Shown in pieces: positions 1 through 11,700 of a stretch of 64,000 nucleotides of DNA (position 1 is the first letter of the stretch; every line of letters starts with the position of its first letter). Both the position numbers and the translations under genes were made by a program. A model generated the notes under the pieces. That model was not told the DNA's origin. It worked only from the letters and a program-made list of their open reading frames with translations, and searched no databases. This stretch comes from Gymnothorax reevesii (taxonomy: Eukaryota; Chordata; Actinopteri; Anguilliformes; Muraenidae): NCBI GenBank assembly GCA_029721435.1, contig CM056583.1:55240120-55304119 (forward strand), in the 5' to 3' direction.

Positions 1-85
1 TCCCAGCAGTTTCAAATCTGCGCGCCTTGACTTTTGCAACACATCTTGCAATGTGTCTGTAGCAAAACCAATTTGCACTTGTAGA

Positions 86-120
86 GAGAGGGGGAGGGGG
101 AGGGGGAGGGGGAAGGGGAA
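86..120. repeat. GGGGGA purine-rich simple repeat
   Basis: Repeated GGGGGA units form a one-sided G-rich tract able in principle to adopt G-quadruplex or triplex structure. The inverted copy is the CCCCCT tract at 3488-3516, inside the other arm of the same large inverted repeat. Confidence 0.75.
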
Positions 121-2074
121 GGGTTTACCCAGAGCCATGTAGAGAGAGAGAGTCGCGTCAACTCCGTTCACTCCAATGGACCAATAATGGCGGGTCGTGG
201 AGTCTCGCAATAGTACCCGGAAGTTAGCGACGAACACTAGTCCAGCAGCTGAGATGAAGCAGAATGGACCGTTCGTGATGATCTCACCGAAGGTAAGCCG
301 ATTTAAGAATTAGACTGTGTATTGTCAGCACATCTGAATTAAATTAACACGTACAGTTAAGCGTTTTCCTGGGATATTAGGCTGGGATACTAGCTAGGTG
401 CAGTTAGCGACACAGTTACTAGCGCTAACCATGAGCAGCAGCATAATGGAAAACTCCGTTCTCTCAGTGTCATTTCATCTAACGACGCGATATTAGAGAA
501 AAGGGCTTCTTAAAGTGATTTTTTGCGGTGTGGGGTGGAGGAGTGAAATGTTTGAGAAGTAACGTAAATATCAGACTGGTTTCAGTAGTGGAGGTGGTGA
601 AGTAAGGTTCTCTTTGAGTACAAGGTAACTAACGTTAGCTATTATAATAAAAGTTACACAATATTAAAGCACAAAGCCATCGGTTGCTGTGATACATCGC
701 TATTAATATTGATTGTTAGACCTATTTTTTACTGCTATTGAATGAACTAAAATGTTATCTATTGTTATAGTTTTTAGGATATGAGATTCAATTGACAATT
801 ACTTGTCAATACTATGTCGCTGCTCATTTTTGGATTGATGGTTAAGGGACAGGGAAGCTGGAGGACCAAATAGAAAATTGAAAACAAAGTATTGGCCAAA
901 TTGGCCAAACAATTTGGAAAATTAAACATGGAAGACTAAGTGGGGAATCATACACTGAATAGTATAAATATTGAGCTGTACTGCATTGCTTGAGACTGCG
1001 AAAAACATGATCCATCTTTATACTAATTCCTGTTACATGTTACTGATGCCACACACCATACTTCCTTAAACATCAGCAGCATAGCTGATCACAACTACTT
1101 AAGTTCCATCAGCTAAGTTGGGAAACAAAGACCAGCCTCATCTCTCAGCACCATTTCCCATCCAAGCCCATATAGGTGTGTCTAACCCTTTCTCCTGTCT
1201 TCCCCCCCCCCCCCCCCCCCCCCTTTCAGCAGAAGAACTGCAGACGATTCAATAAGAGCCAGAGACTCCCTGCAGTGAGACAGACGACACTCACCCTGCA
1301 CCCTGAGTCTTAACTCCCTAAGCTGTACAAGCCTTTCCTGTTACTTACTTTTAATAAACTGGACAATAAGCTTCCAAATCCTGTGGTCTTTGGTTGTTAA
1401 AAATGCATGTGCAGTGTTTGAATATGATCACCTTACATCTTTGTTGTTGTAATTTTGAATGATTGTTAGATTTCTCCTGTTGAATTGAGTCTACAAGCTT
1501 AAAATTTGTACTAAACCCCCCGCCCCCCCACGACTGGAGCATCCCCACGCAGCACAGCAAACTATGGTAGAGATAATATACAAGGACAACACGGAGGAGA
1601 GGGCACCGACAAACTGCCTCACATGCTATTCATGTTTCTAAATTTATTCAAGATTTCTGTTTCATGAAGTAATTGTAATACATGAGAGCGAAATAAAGAT
1701 CTATAGAAAATGTATGTGTATAACAGTATAAGTTTGTATGTTAATGTGTCTTGTTCTGTCTGGATATATAGTGTTTAATGAGCCCTTCCTGAAAATGTTA
1801 CTATACATGCAAGCCTAGATAAATGTATACCTTCTACATGCAAAAAGTCAATGAAAAAGTTGTTCTTAACTTACGTATTGGTGTTTAGTGACAAGTGTAG
1901 ATGTGAGCAGATAAATTATAATTATTACCAGTGGATTTTCTAAGATGCCACACTGAACATTATGCTGCTTTTAATAATGCAGGGACTAATTGTGCTGTCA
2001 GTTGATAATCGTAGATAGTCACCTGACAGTCCTCTGTCCTTTCTGAAAGTCATGAAGATTATATTAGTGTAGCA

Positions 2075-2180
2075 GGCTGAAGGAGGGCCTGGGCGGGGAC
2101 TTGAACCTCCAGACTCCCGGGTAAGAGTCATGTGCGCTGACCACGTCGCCAAAGAGCCAGCCTCGTTGGCAAGGCAGCCA
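2075..2180 (-). ncRNA. tRNA-like relic (SINE head or tRNA pseudogene)
   Basis: Read on the - strand, the segment contains GGTTCAAGTCC, close to the RNA polymerase III B box. About 45 bases before it is an A-box-like stretch (TGGCGACGTGGTCAGCG). A possible anticodon stem GACTC/GAGTC lies between them. The T-arm pairing is poor, so this is not a functional tRNA. A tRNA-derived SINE head is the likeliest reading. Confidence 0.4.
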
Positions 2181-3606
2181 GGGCATGTACTTATTAGGAG
2201 ACACTTCCTGTGACAGGACCCATCAACTGTCACATTAGTTAATTACTGAATTGATAACTTAGATTCTTAAGTCCATGGGATGATTAAAACCCCAAGCAAA
2301 TGAACAAATGGTAGAAAATTAAACAATTTTGAAACGTTCCTTCCCGTCCCTCTGCATTACAAACATTAGGATGGGATTAAACAAGCATTGTATTTAAAAG
2401 CAAAAACCAAGAATTCAAAGCAATCGAGAACAGGAACACGCTCTTTATACTGACTAAATAGCAGTGGCGTGCCGTCAGATGTCCGGAAGGCCTTCAGTAA
2501 CATCACCCTTTCCCGCATAATTGCTGTAGTTTGCCTGATTAACAATCAAACAACTTATTAACTGAACAACCACCAATGCATGACACGTAATGATATCGAA
2601 ATGCTAATTACAAAGTGATTGCCTGTTGGCTATGTTGATATAATTGATGTGACTCTGCAAGGTTGACAATCTGCAAGTAAATCAGAAAAATTCGCGGACT
2701 TCGCAGGAATTATTTTCGGCATCACTCAGCTGTGCATCCTACCTAACTATGCACTTTAGTTGTCACTACATTCAGACAATAGAACGGATTCTCATGGCTT
2801 ATTGCTCAAAGAGCCTCGCGAACTAATTTACGCAAATCCGTGGTTTCACGTGCTACATGAGCGCAGAAATTATAAAGACGAATTGATATTTTTCGTAGTA
2901 ATTGATGTGCGGAAGAAAAATCCGTATAATTTCGTAGTGCAATGTATAACAAGGCTTTCAAAAATAAATTAGACTCTCGTCGGTCCTACCTATCAGTCTG
3001 AGCAACTTGCTAATCGGGGAGGTAAACTGCGAGAGGTGTAGGTCATTAAGTAGTGAAAGGCGAGGTTATAGCTGGCCCTGTGTTTCTGTCGACTAACTGC
3101 CGCTGTGTTTTAGTCATCTTAATTATTTCAACAATTCGAAGGCACTAAAACTGCTGAATACTGCCTGTATTGAGTGTACATGTTCAAAATTCTGCCGTTT
3201 AATGCAGCTTTTTTGCGGTTGTTTAACGTTGGGGTCACTTAAGTGAGACGGCGACATTCATTCAAGCCTAAAATATGTAAAGAAGGCAGAAATAACGCTA
3301 TTTATTGACAAGTAATTACCGATAATTGCAGGTATGTCTCTCTGCAGCCTATTTGACAGACGCATTTAAATTGCCCGCCAGCGACTTCCGAGAACTATTC
3401 GCCGTCTCCATGAACCACGTGACGATCGAGAATTTTGGACCTCCTTTGACGCGACTTTCTCTCTCTACATGGCTCTGCTTAAACCCTTCCCCCTCCCCCT
3501 CCCCCTCCCCTACCCCTCTTTCTTCAAGTGCAAATTGGTTTTGCTACAGACTCATCGCAAGATGTGTTGCAAAAGTCAAGGCGCGCAGATTTGAAACTGC
3601 TGGGAC

Positions 3607-5580
3607 ACATTTGAGAAGTTGCAGTCGCTGAGTTGCGGTTGTATCTGTCCTTATGGATGTAGCTGTCACTCTATTCATGCAAATATCAGTCTACACATTT
3701 ATTAATATTTTTCTCCCGTGTGTGTGAATATTTTCCACAAGTGAATATTTCAATACGTAAGTTCGTATATTTTTTTCAAGCACCCGTGTATTTTTTTCCC
3801 CCCCGTGACTGCAAATTTAACCCACACGAACATGAAAATAGGCATTTACAAGTTCACATTTTCGTTCTACACATTCTCACATTCTATTCTACAAGTTCTC
3901 AAATCAAGTGTGCACGCTCTCCTATTTTGCAACATATTTACCTTCATAGTTGCATTGCTAATTTAACTATCACAGAGAATGAATTGCCAGTCCCCCAAGC
4001 TTGGATGGTTATCTTCAATTGAGATTATGTTACTTTTTTAAGAAATATAACATTAGCTAACGGTAACATATGTGACTTATTAACCACAGCAAGCTAACTT
4101 TGGTGAGATAGACAGTTTATATTCATTCAAAATTCGATCTACCGTTCCAACGTGTTGAAAAATGAAAAGTACGACCCATTACTCAGCTAGAACATGCACA
4201 TAGGAAATGACACTCCCAGCGGAACGTGATTTAAAAATACAACGAAAGTCAGCGTTAATGTGCTCGCCACTAGCAACTTTGGGTCAGTGACAGTTGAGAA
4301 CATTGACTGGAGCTAGCTATGTGGCTGAGAGGTGGCAAAAATCTGAAACCTGTATCACTTAATGTAATTTGCTACATACCTAGCTTGTTCAGCAAGATTT
4401 ATTGACAAGATATCATAGATAGCCAGTTAGGTACTTCAACGAATTTGATCCAGATGACTGGGGTGGGGTCTGTTTAGCCATAGAGTCTATTTACCTCATT
4501 TACGACCGAATAGTTACGCTGCCGGCAGTTGGATTCTTTCACTTTACTATGGTAAACTGTGCCGTCTGTGTTAGAGCTGGCTATTACGGGCACTTGCATT
4601 AATAGCGTAGCTGCCAGCCCAGGTTAGAAGTTCTGGGGGCAGTTCAGGTGGGTGTGTGGGCAGGACTCGATAGCGTGGCTCTACCTCCCGATCACTACTG
4701 GGCTGACTCAGGCTCCAAATGTGCAACATGACAGTGACCGTATCGAGGATATTTTGGCTCCATTTTTGTTTAATGGGAATGAATGGAGACGCGTCGTCCA
4801 TGTTTCATACAGTCCTTGGATTAAAGTGCAGGTCACAACTAAACAGTCTGGTTGCCTGCAACCGCATAGCCCCCGTAAGCCCACTTCTCCCCTTTTTTGT
4901 GTGTTATTCAGGTGATACTGTTGCCTTGGCAACCAAAATTGATGGGTATCGTAACTGAAGCATAACACCTGTCCATATATGAAAGTAATCGGTCAAAAAT
5001 TACAGCCTCTACGGCGTCCCGCAGTGAAGTGTTTACGGACGCGGGGGCGGAGACGACAAGCATGAATCCATTGTAGTAACCGCCTGACTTCGTCCAGGGC
5101 CTACAATTATGACCTGATTTAGTTCATGGTATAGTTATTGGTTGTGGTAAGGTCATGACGCCTATTAATTTTGGTTGGTAGTGGAAATAAATTCATGGAA
5201 TTATTAATTACATCCCCAAACAATGAGTCGGGGATACTGTGGATCAGCAATCGTCACACCGCGTCCGCCGCCTTGCCCATAGAGATTTCTTGTGAGCGTG
5301 CTACAGGTCACCGTTCGTTATGGAGTCATATTTCATATTCGGCATGGACCTCGTGAGTAATAAGGTCACGAAGGCTGTCAGTTTTGGGAGTGATTGGGAT
5401 AGGGAGTCTGGGGATACTTGTCAACCTGAGAGCGACCAATTATCAAGTTAATTACGGATCTAAATGACATGAGCCCATACAAAATGGCCCATAGCTCATT
5501 CAGTATCACACTTTGGGGGCTTTGGTTTGTTTTTGTGGCCTAGTGGGAGCCCAAATATGGGCTGTTTGTGACCTGGGGTT
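3607..5580. other. Intronic stretch with no recognised gene
   Basis: I read this stretch on both strands looking for the WSxWS-bearing fibronectin-III exon that should precede the exon at 5707 and did not find one. It holds only short open frames. It is most likely il6st intron or upstream sequence. Confidence 0.5.
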
Positions 5581-5665
5581 TGAGCGGTGATCTGATCATC
5601 AAGGCTAAATGATGATCTTTCAGTACTGGTTGGGTGACCGAGTAATACAAGTGCCTGGGGATGCA
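5580..5665 (+). repeat. 5S rRNA-like degenerate relic
   Basis: The order of short blocks follows the 3' two thirds of a vertebrate 5S rRNA gene: GATCTGATCATCAAGGCTAA, then CAGTACTGGTTGGGTGACCG, then AATACAAGTGCCTG. In the real gene these are the GATCTC..AAGCTAA internal promoter region, TTAGTACTTGGATGGGAGACCG, and GGGAATACCAGGTGC. The copy is diverged. Fish carry 5S-derived SINEs, so a SINE3-like relic is plausible. It ends about 40 bp before an il6st exon. Confidence 0.45.
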
Positions 5666-5706
5666 TGTATTGATCAAACCATTCTTATCTTACTTTCATT
5701 TCTCAG

Positions 5707-5789
5707 AACCGTCCCGCCCACCAGACTTGTGGAGAGTCATTACTTCATCTGAGGGCAGCTCTGAGAGACGTGTCAGGCTGATCTGGAAG
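5707..5789 (+). CDS. il6st: il6st exon: start of fibronectin-III domain 4
   Basis: The exon follows TTTCTCAG and ends before GTGAGG; it enters in phase 1 and leaves in phase 0. It encodes [20 protein letters not shown] and ends RVRLIWK, matching the gp130 segment that ends VQLVWK at the start of the fourth extracellular domain. It is the first il6st exon I can identify in the window. Confidence 0.88.
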
Positions 5790-8700
5790 GTGAGGCAAAC
5801 GCTGAATTTTGCACTTTCCCTATTTTAGCCAGTGTTTTAGACAGTGGAATGTGCAGCGAGGCCTGGAATTGTTGATGCTGTTGATGGAATGCAGAAAAAT
5901 GTTTGCATAAAAAAAAAGAATAAAAAATAGCAGCAGTTGGTAATGAACATGGTAAAGCAATAGTTTCACAACTTTGAATTTAGGGATGTTTACTATACAT
6001 TTTTCTGTTGACTCACCAAGATTCCATTCCACTATGTTGAAAGAGGAGGTGTTTGAAATTTACCTCCTAATATGGGCAAATTGTATGCTTGAATGTTAAT
6101 GATTGTGTTTCAGTGTTTCTCATTAGGTAATCACTTTTAATCTCATTTAGAGCACATGACGGGAGAATAAATGTAATTTAGTAATTGGAAAATTTTTTCC
6201 CATATGTTTTAACTTGCTTGAATTATGGTCTGAGTTGTTTAGCATAAGCTTTTTTTGTTTGGTGTTATTAATTCAAGAACTGACTACACTTCTGGGCAGA
6301 ATAATGGTTCTAATAGGATCTCAACCACAGTTCAGCATTGAAGAAGAGGTTTCGGAGTCAGATCTGAACCCCAAAGAGGGTATTTGTTCTCAAACTAAAA
6401 AGAAACTGGGCAGTGTTTTTCATCCACTCAACTGTTTGAAGCTATCTGCATTAATTGGAACAACATTGAATCTCCTTCTGTAGAAAGCTGTCTGCAAGTT
6501 AACTCTCTAGGCTTGAATATTTTGGAAAAGTTGAGGGAAAAGCTATCTAATATGAGGTTTATTTATATGGTTGATATTAGCTGCTTTCCTGACCAGAGAT
6601 TTGTTGGAAGCCATTTTGTATGTGTCCTTTGGTACACATTGCACCTTAAAGGTACCATCCCAGGCGGCTGGACTTGCGATTTTTTTTCGAATTGCACAAC
6701 TGATAAGCACCCGCCCCCTCCGTCCAATCAGGAATCACCCAAACCACGCCCCCACCACTCAGTTTGTGCGCGTGCTTCATTTCAGCACAAACAGCTGAAA
6801 GGTGTGGCCGGAGACAACATTACAATACAGACAGCATTAGCAGTGGTGGATATCGATGGCATCATACAAAGCCACCAACAACAACACCTGTATCTTTGAA
6901 CACTGGATTCACAGCATAACCAGGGCATTATAGCCTTCACACAAGTTTCCTAGGCTAGTGCCAGTCTCTAGACATACAACAACAAGCAAACATTAGCTAC
7001 CCATTGCTAGGCTGTAGCTAACGTTACTTGGCTAACACCAAAACTAGCCTAGATCTTACTACTCAGAGTGTATAGACTACACTTTCTGTCTATGTACAGC
7101 ATTCACACAGAAAGAGAGGCAAGAATCTAGCTTACCAGTCTAAGAGAAACTCTGCCAAGAGTGCGTCAATTTTAAAACCTTTCAATGTCTTCAGTTCTCT
7201 CCAGCAGTCAAATGCTTCTCTGCCAAGGGATACTGGAGTTGTATTTGCAATTTTTACATATTATTGTCTATCACGCATACTTTCAATGAAGGTTTTTGTC
7301 TTTTTAGCTGGTGCTTGACTGCTGAGTGCAGTTGGAGGTCTGAAAACTGGCTGCTCATTTGGCTGCGCCATGACTCCGTCTGAATGCCTAGCTTTCAAGC
7401 TATTGCTGACTATGTAGCTACAGCCAAAGTGCGTGCAAATTGGAATGCAAGCGCAGAACAGTATACACGTTCATTTGGCAGTTTGACTGACAGACGGGCC
7501 ATCCAGTTAAAGTTGTCTGAAGCAAATTTGATTGGTAGCCTAATTTTGGCCCCTGCTCCTTACACAGATGACCAAAGTTCATCATTGATATGTCAAATCA
7601 CTTATTATTGATTACTGTCTAATATTTACCATATATACTCAGATTTTTTGTAATTTTGCCAAAAAATGAGCTGCCTGGGATGGTACCTTTTAAGTTGCTA
7701 GCTTTGTTTTGTCAATTTATGAATTACTTGTTCCATAAAGGTTTCAATTCCTATTCTTGAGGCTATGTCATGTCACCCTTTGCACTAGACCAGGAAATCG
7801 CTCATCGTTCGCTCATACGCTCATACCTGTGGGCAGTTTAGCACATCAAATTGCTAAAGGAGGTTTTGCAAGGTAAAGAAAAATTTTCCCACAGCCCAGT
7901 TTGAACCATCATCTGGTTATATGTACCTACTTGTGGGACTGTCCAGAATATAGATTTGAAATGTGAAATTTTCATAAAGGAAGTGAACTGTGACCCATTT
8001 GGTGATTTCAAGATTTTTGTGGGGCAAGGCCTCAAAGTCCATATTTAAACCCATAAATGATTGTTATGAAAAACTAGATGATTTTTAATGGCTACACAGC
8101 AACATGATGGATATTTTGATACCAAATATAAGTATGTACGTGTGAAACTGAAGAAGTTTTGTATCATTTTCCACTGAAAAATTCATCTGTCTTGATGCAA
8201 AACATAAAGTTCATCGTGAAAAAGTTCATCAGGTTCCAATGAAAACACACCTAAGATATTTTCACAAAAGTTCCCTCATATATAGCTTTTTTTATATGAA
8301 ATGTAAACAAATAAATAACCTTTACACCGCAAACTCACAGCAAACTATTTACTATATATGATAAATAACCTATCACAGGTTGTTGGCAGCATGCCAGTCA
8401 TTGTAGCAATCCCGATTTGGGACAAAGCACAAAGGCACATCACACGAGGAGCATTTCACAAGCGTTTTTGCATTGCAATGACTGCACTTTAGCCGACCAG
8501 CAGTGCTGTGCACAGTGATATGCACTGGCTTATGATGTGCTTCGTGTGGAGCAGGAGCAGGCACGGGTCTGGCCATGGAGGAAGCCTCTCCCAGCTCCTC
8601 GGCTAGGGTCTCTCTGAACGCCTTCTGGTGCAGAGGTGTCTCTCCTTTTTTGCTAGTTCTTTGTGAAGGATGAAGGCGTTCATAATTGCAATGTCCATGA

Positions 8701-11700
8701 AATGGTAAAAGAAGGTCTTGTACCGCTTCTGGGTCTTGTGGAGGACTTTGTAGTACCCAATCAGGGCGTCGGAGAACTCCACCCACACACCTGGATCAAT
8801 ATAGAGAAAAATATACAAAAACATAAATGTTTGCAGCAGAAATTATTATATTTCAAAGGGCATCGTATATAGTTGAATATGCAGTACGTACTGGTTGTAC
8901 TCCTTCATCTTCCAAAACTCTTCCTCAGGCTATCTCCCACCATCTCCTACCAAATTGCATCAATATCAGTCCAATACATTTTCCGTAATCCTGAACGCAG
9001 AATAACGGACAAACAGAATTACCAACGCTGGCGAAAACATAACTTCCTCCCACCTTCGGTGGCGGAGGTAATAATACGTAATATAGTGGCAATATAATAA
9101 TAATAATATAATACAAACGTAAAATATCCTTTTTCCGTAATCCTGAACAAAGAATTACAGACAGAGCTACCAACGCCGGCTAAAACATAACTTCCTTCCA
9201 CCTTCGGTGACGGAGGTAATAATGCGTAATACAGTAATAATAATAATAATAATGAAAAAATATAAATCTTATATTATTATATAATGAAATATAACTTATA
9301 ATATGCTACTTACTTGTCAAGAGTAATGTCTTCTCCCCCGAGAAACATTTCCTCTGCTACGGAGTCATCAGACGAGATATCACTGCCTTCGTCAGATATT
9401 TCTTCCCCCGAGTTATCACTTGCACGCCGAGTGCACAGCTCTGCAGCTTCTGTGGCTGAAATTTTGTTTTCTGCAACCTTTTCGCCATTTTTTCTGTCGA
9501 ACTCAATAAACAACCATCAAACATTCGTTGGAAATCTCACTCTGCCTCTGTTTTGCTCGACACGTTGCACACATTGCGCACAGCTGGGAGATATTCTGTA
9601 CTTTCAGTTACGCACGCGATTGGCCGTTCAGTTTTGTTTCCACCCTGCAAAGCTGTATATCGTCGTTTTCAGAATTTCATTGGCTATACAATGCAACATT
9701 CATCATTTCAATTGGTTGCTGCAGGCTCAGGTCACACACAAAAAATTAGGCATGAGCTTCATTTCAACACAGGCACTCATTGGCTATAGCAGACTGTAGA
9801 CTGTGCAGGGAAGCTCGTAACTCGTTAATTGAGATGTCAATCGAAAGGTTAAAGTGCAGACTCCATTTTAAGTCAAATGGCATCGGAACTCATGGATGTA
9901 ACAAGGCCATGTTTGAAAGGATATGTTTGACTGGAGGAGTACTAGGAGGCTTCATTGGTGAGTTACATCAGTTTTGTAACTGTTTGTTTGTTTGTGGTGT
10001 GACACAGGCATTGATTAAAGCTGCTGTGATGATTATATTTTGAAATGGCATCAGTTGAATCACAAGAATCTTAGCTTTCCGACGATATGTGGCATAAGTA
10101 TCTCAGTTACATACAAGCTGTGTAAATGATGTTGTTTCTTTTTAACTTCCCAGACGTCCCGAATACGGGCCGTCAGAGTGGCAACGGGTTAAGTGTATGG
10201 GTGTTGCAATGGGGACAAGTTCACTCGGCTGCAATTGCACCTTCGTGGGTGAAATTCTGTGGGTGACCAGTACTAATGATCCTAGTGATTGAGTTTGACA
10301 GTTGATTCAGAGAAATTTATTTTTATGGAGTTATGGTCCTTGTTTCTGTTCGTCGACTTGGTGCAAGGGATTTGCGATGGGGACATGTTTTCTCGGTAAC
10401 CATTTTATCTACGTGGGTGAAATTTTGTGTGTGGCCATTACTCATGACCTCATCCTCTGTTGTGTCATTGTCATTGTCTTTGGATATTGGAGTAAACCCA
10501 CTTGTACACAGGGAAAATGTACAAAAGCAGAAAGGTGGTGGTTTGTCAAGCATTGCCATCAGTTTATTTTATAAATCTGTCTTGTGTGTTCTTGTTTGAA
10601 CTACAGGACCCTGTTCCTTCCAATGGCAGAATACTGAGGTATCACCTCAAAATACAAACAGGTGGAAACTCAGAATCTGTGGAACTGGACCGCCCCAGCA
10701 AAATGGAGTACGTGCTTGAGAAAGTGAAAGGCCGTATAGATGTTCAGCTGAAAGCGCGTAATTCACGGGGATGGTCCCCGACTACCCAGCTCATCATTCC
10801 ACGAGCAAATCAAGGTGCGCTGCCATTTTAACTGATTTCTTTTAAATACATTTTTTTTGGCTTCTGTGCTTGCAGCTGGCTTGTGCTCATATGCAATGTG
10901 GCTGCCATTTCAGAGCCTTCCCCTGTGAAGACCGTGAAGTGGCTGTCCCAGCATGATGAGCTCTGGGTAGGGTGGGAGTGTGTGCCCCCTGGCCCCACGG
11001 AGTTTGTGCTGGAGTGGGTTTCGGTCAGCAACATGACTGTTGACTGGCAGAGAGTACTAAGGCGCAGTAATTATACCCTGCGCAAAGGTGAGGATTTGAT
11101 CTTTTTTTTGATTAAATATGGTAGTCCTTTGGTGTTGTCCTGGTTTTGTACAACCCCAATTCTGGAATAGTTGTGACAAAGTGTAAATTGTGAATAAAAT
11201 CAAAATGCAATAACTTTCAAATCGCACCAGCCAGTATTTTATTCACAATAGAACCGAGATAACATAGCAAATGTTGAAACTGAGAAATTTTACAATTTTA
11301 TCCACAAAATGAGCTCATTTCAAATTCGATGGCTGCTACAGGTCTCAAAAAATTTGGGATGTAAATCTTCTATTCCCTGTGAGAATTCAGAAACTGGCAA
11401 ATATTTCTCAATGAAATTTGAAATATGGGTACATTGTATTGTGTAGACGAGCCTTTTCATACTTCCGTCCGTCCTCCTGTCCGTCTCTCCATCCCCCAAC
11501 TGCCTTTGTTTCCAGGCCAGGTAGCCGTCATTCTGTTCCTCTCCGGGCCAGAACTCATGAACTATTGAATATTTCATAAGGAAATTTTATACATGGATAC
11601 ATCTCATTGTGTAGATGTGCCTTTTCATACTTCAGTCTATCCTCCTGTCTGTGTCTCTGTTTGTCTGTCCCTCTGTCTCTCTGTTCCTTTACCTCATGTT

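Larger units (their letters stand above)
1..3606. mobile_element. Large inverted-repeat element, probably a non-autonomous DNA transposon
   Basis: Bases 1-160 are nearly identical to the reverse complement of 3450-3605. The match covers the opening TCCCAGCAGTTTCAAATCTG, a GGGGAG-rich purine tract and GCCATGTAGAGAGAGA. Weaker similarity runs on to about 230 on the left and 3380 on the right. The terminal inverted repeats are therefore about 230 bp and enclose about 3.1 kb. The left end is cut by the window edge, so no target duplication can be tested. The interior has only short open frames, a run of about 22 C near 1202, and a tRNA-like relic near 2075-2180. A non-autonomous transposon is the likeliest reading; an inverted genomic duplication is the alternative. 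It lies 2.1 kb upstream of the first visible il6st exon, probably within an il6st intron. Confidence 0.6.

Noticed and set aside
5171..5356. Short + strand frame ending RSLWSHISYSAWTS, considered as a WSxWS-bearing il6st exon
   Set aside because: The spacing does not fit WSxWS, the rest has no FN-III pattern, and no acceptor is evident.
9314..9799. 161-residue + strand open frame
   Set aside because: Its first half is the antisense shadow of the acidic piggyBac N-terminus on the - strand. The rest has no family resemblance.
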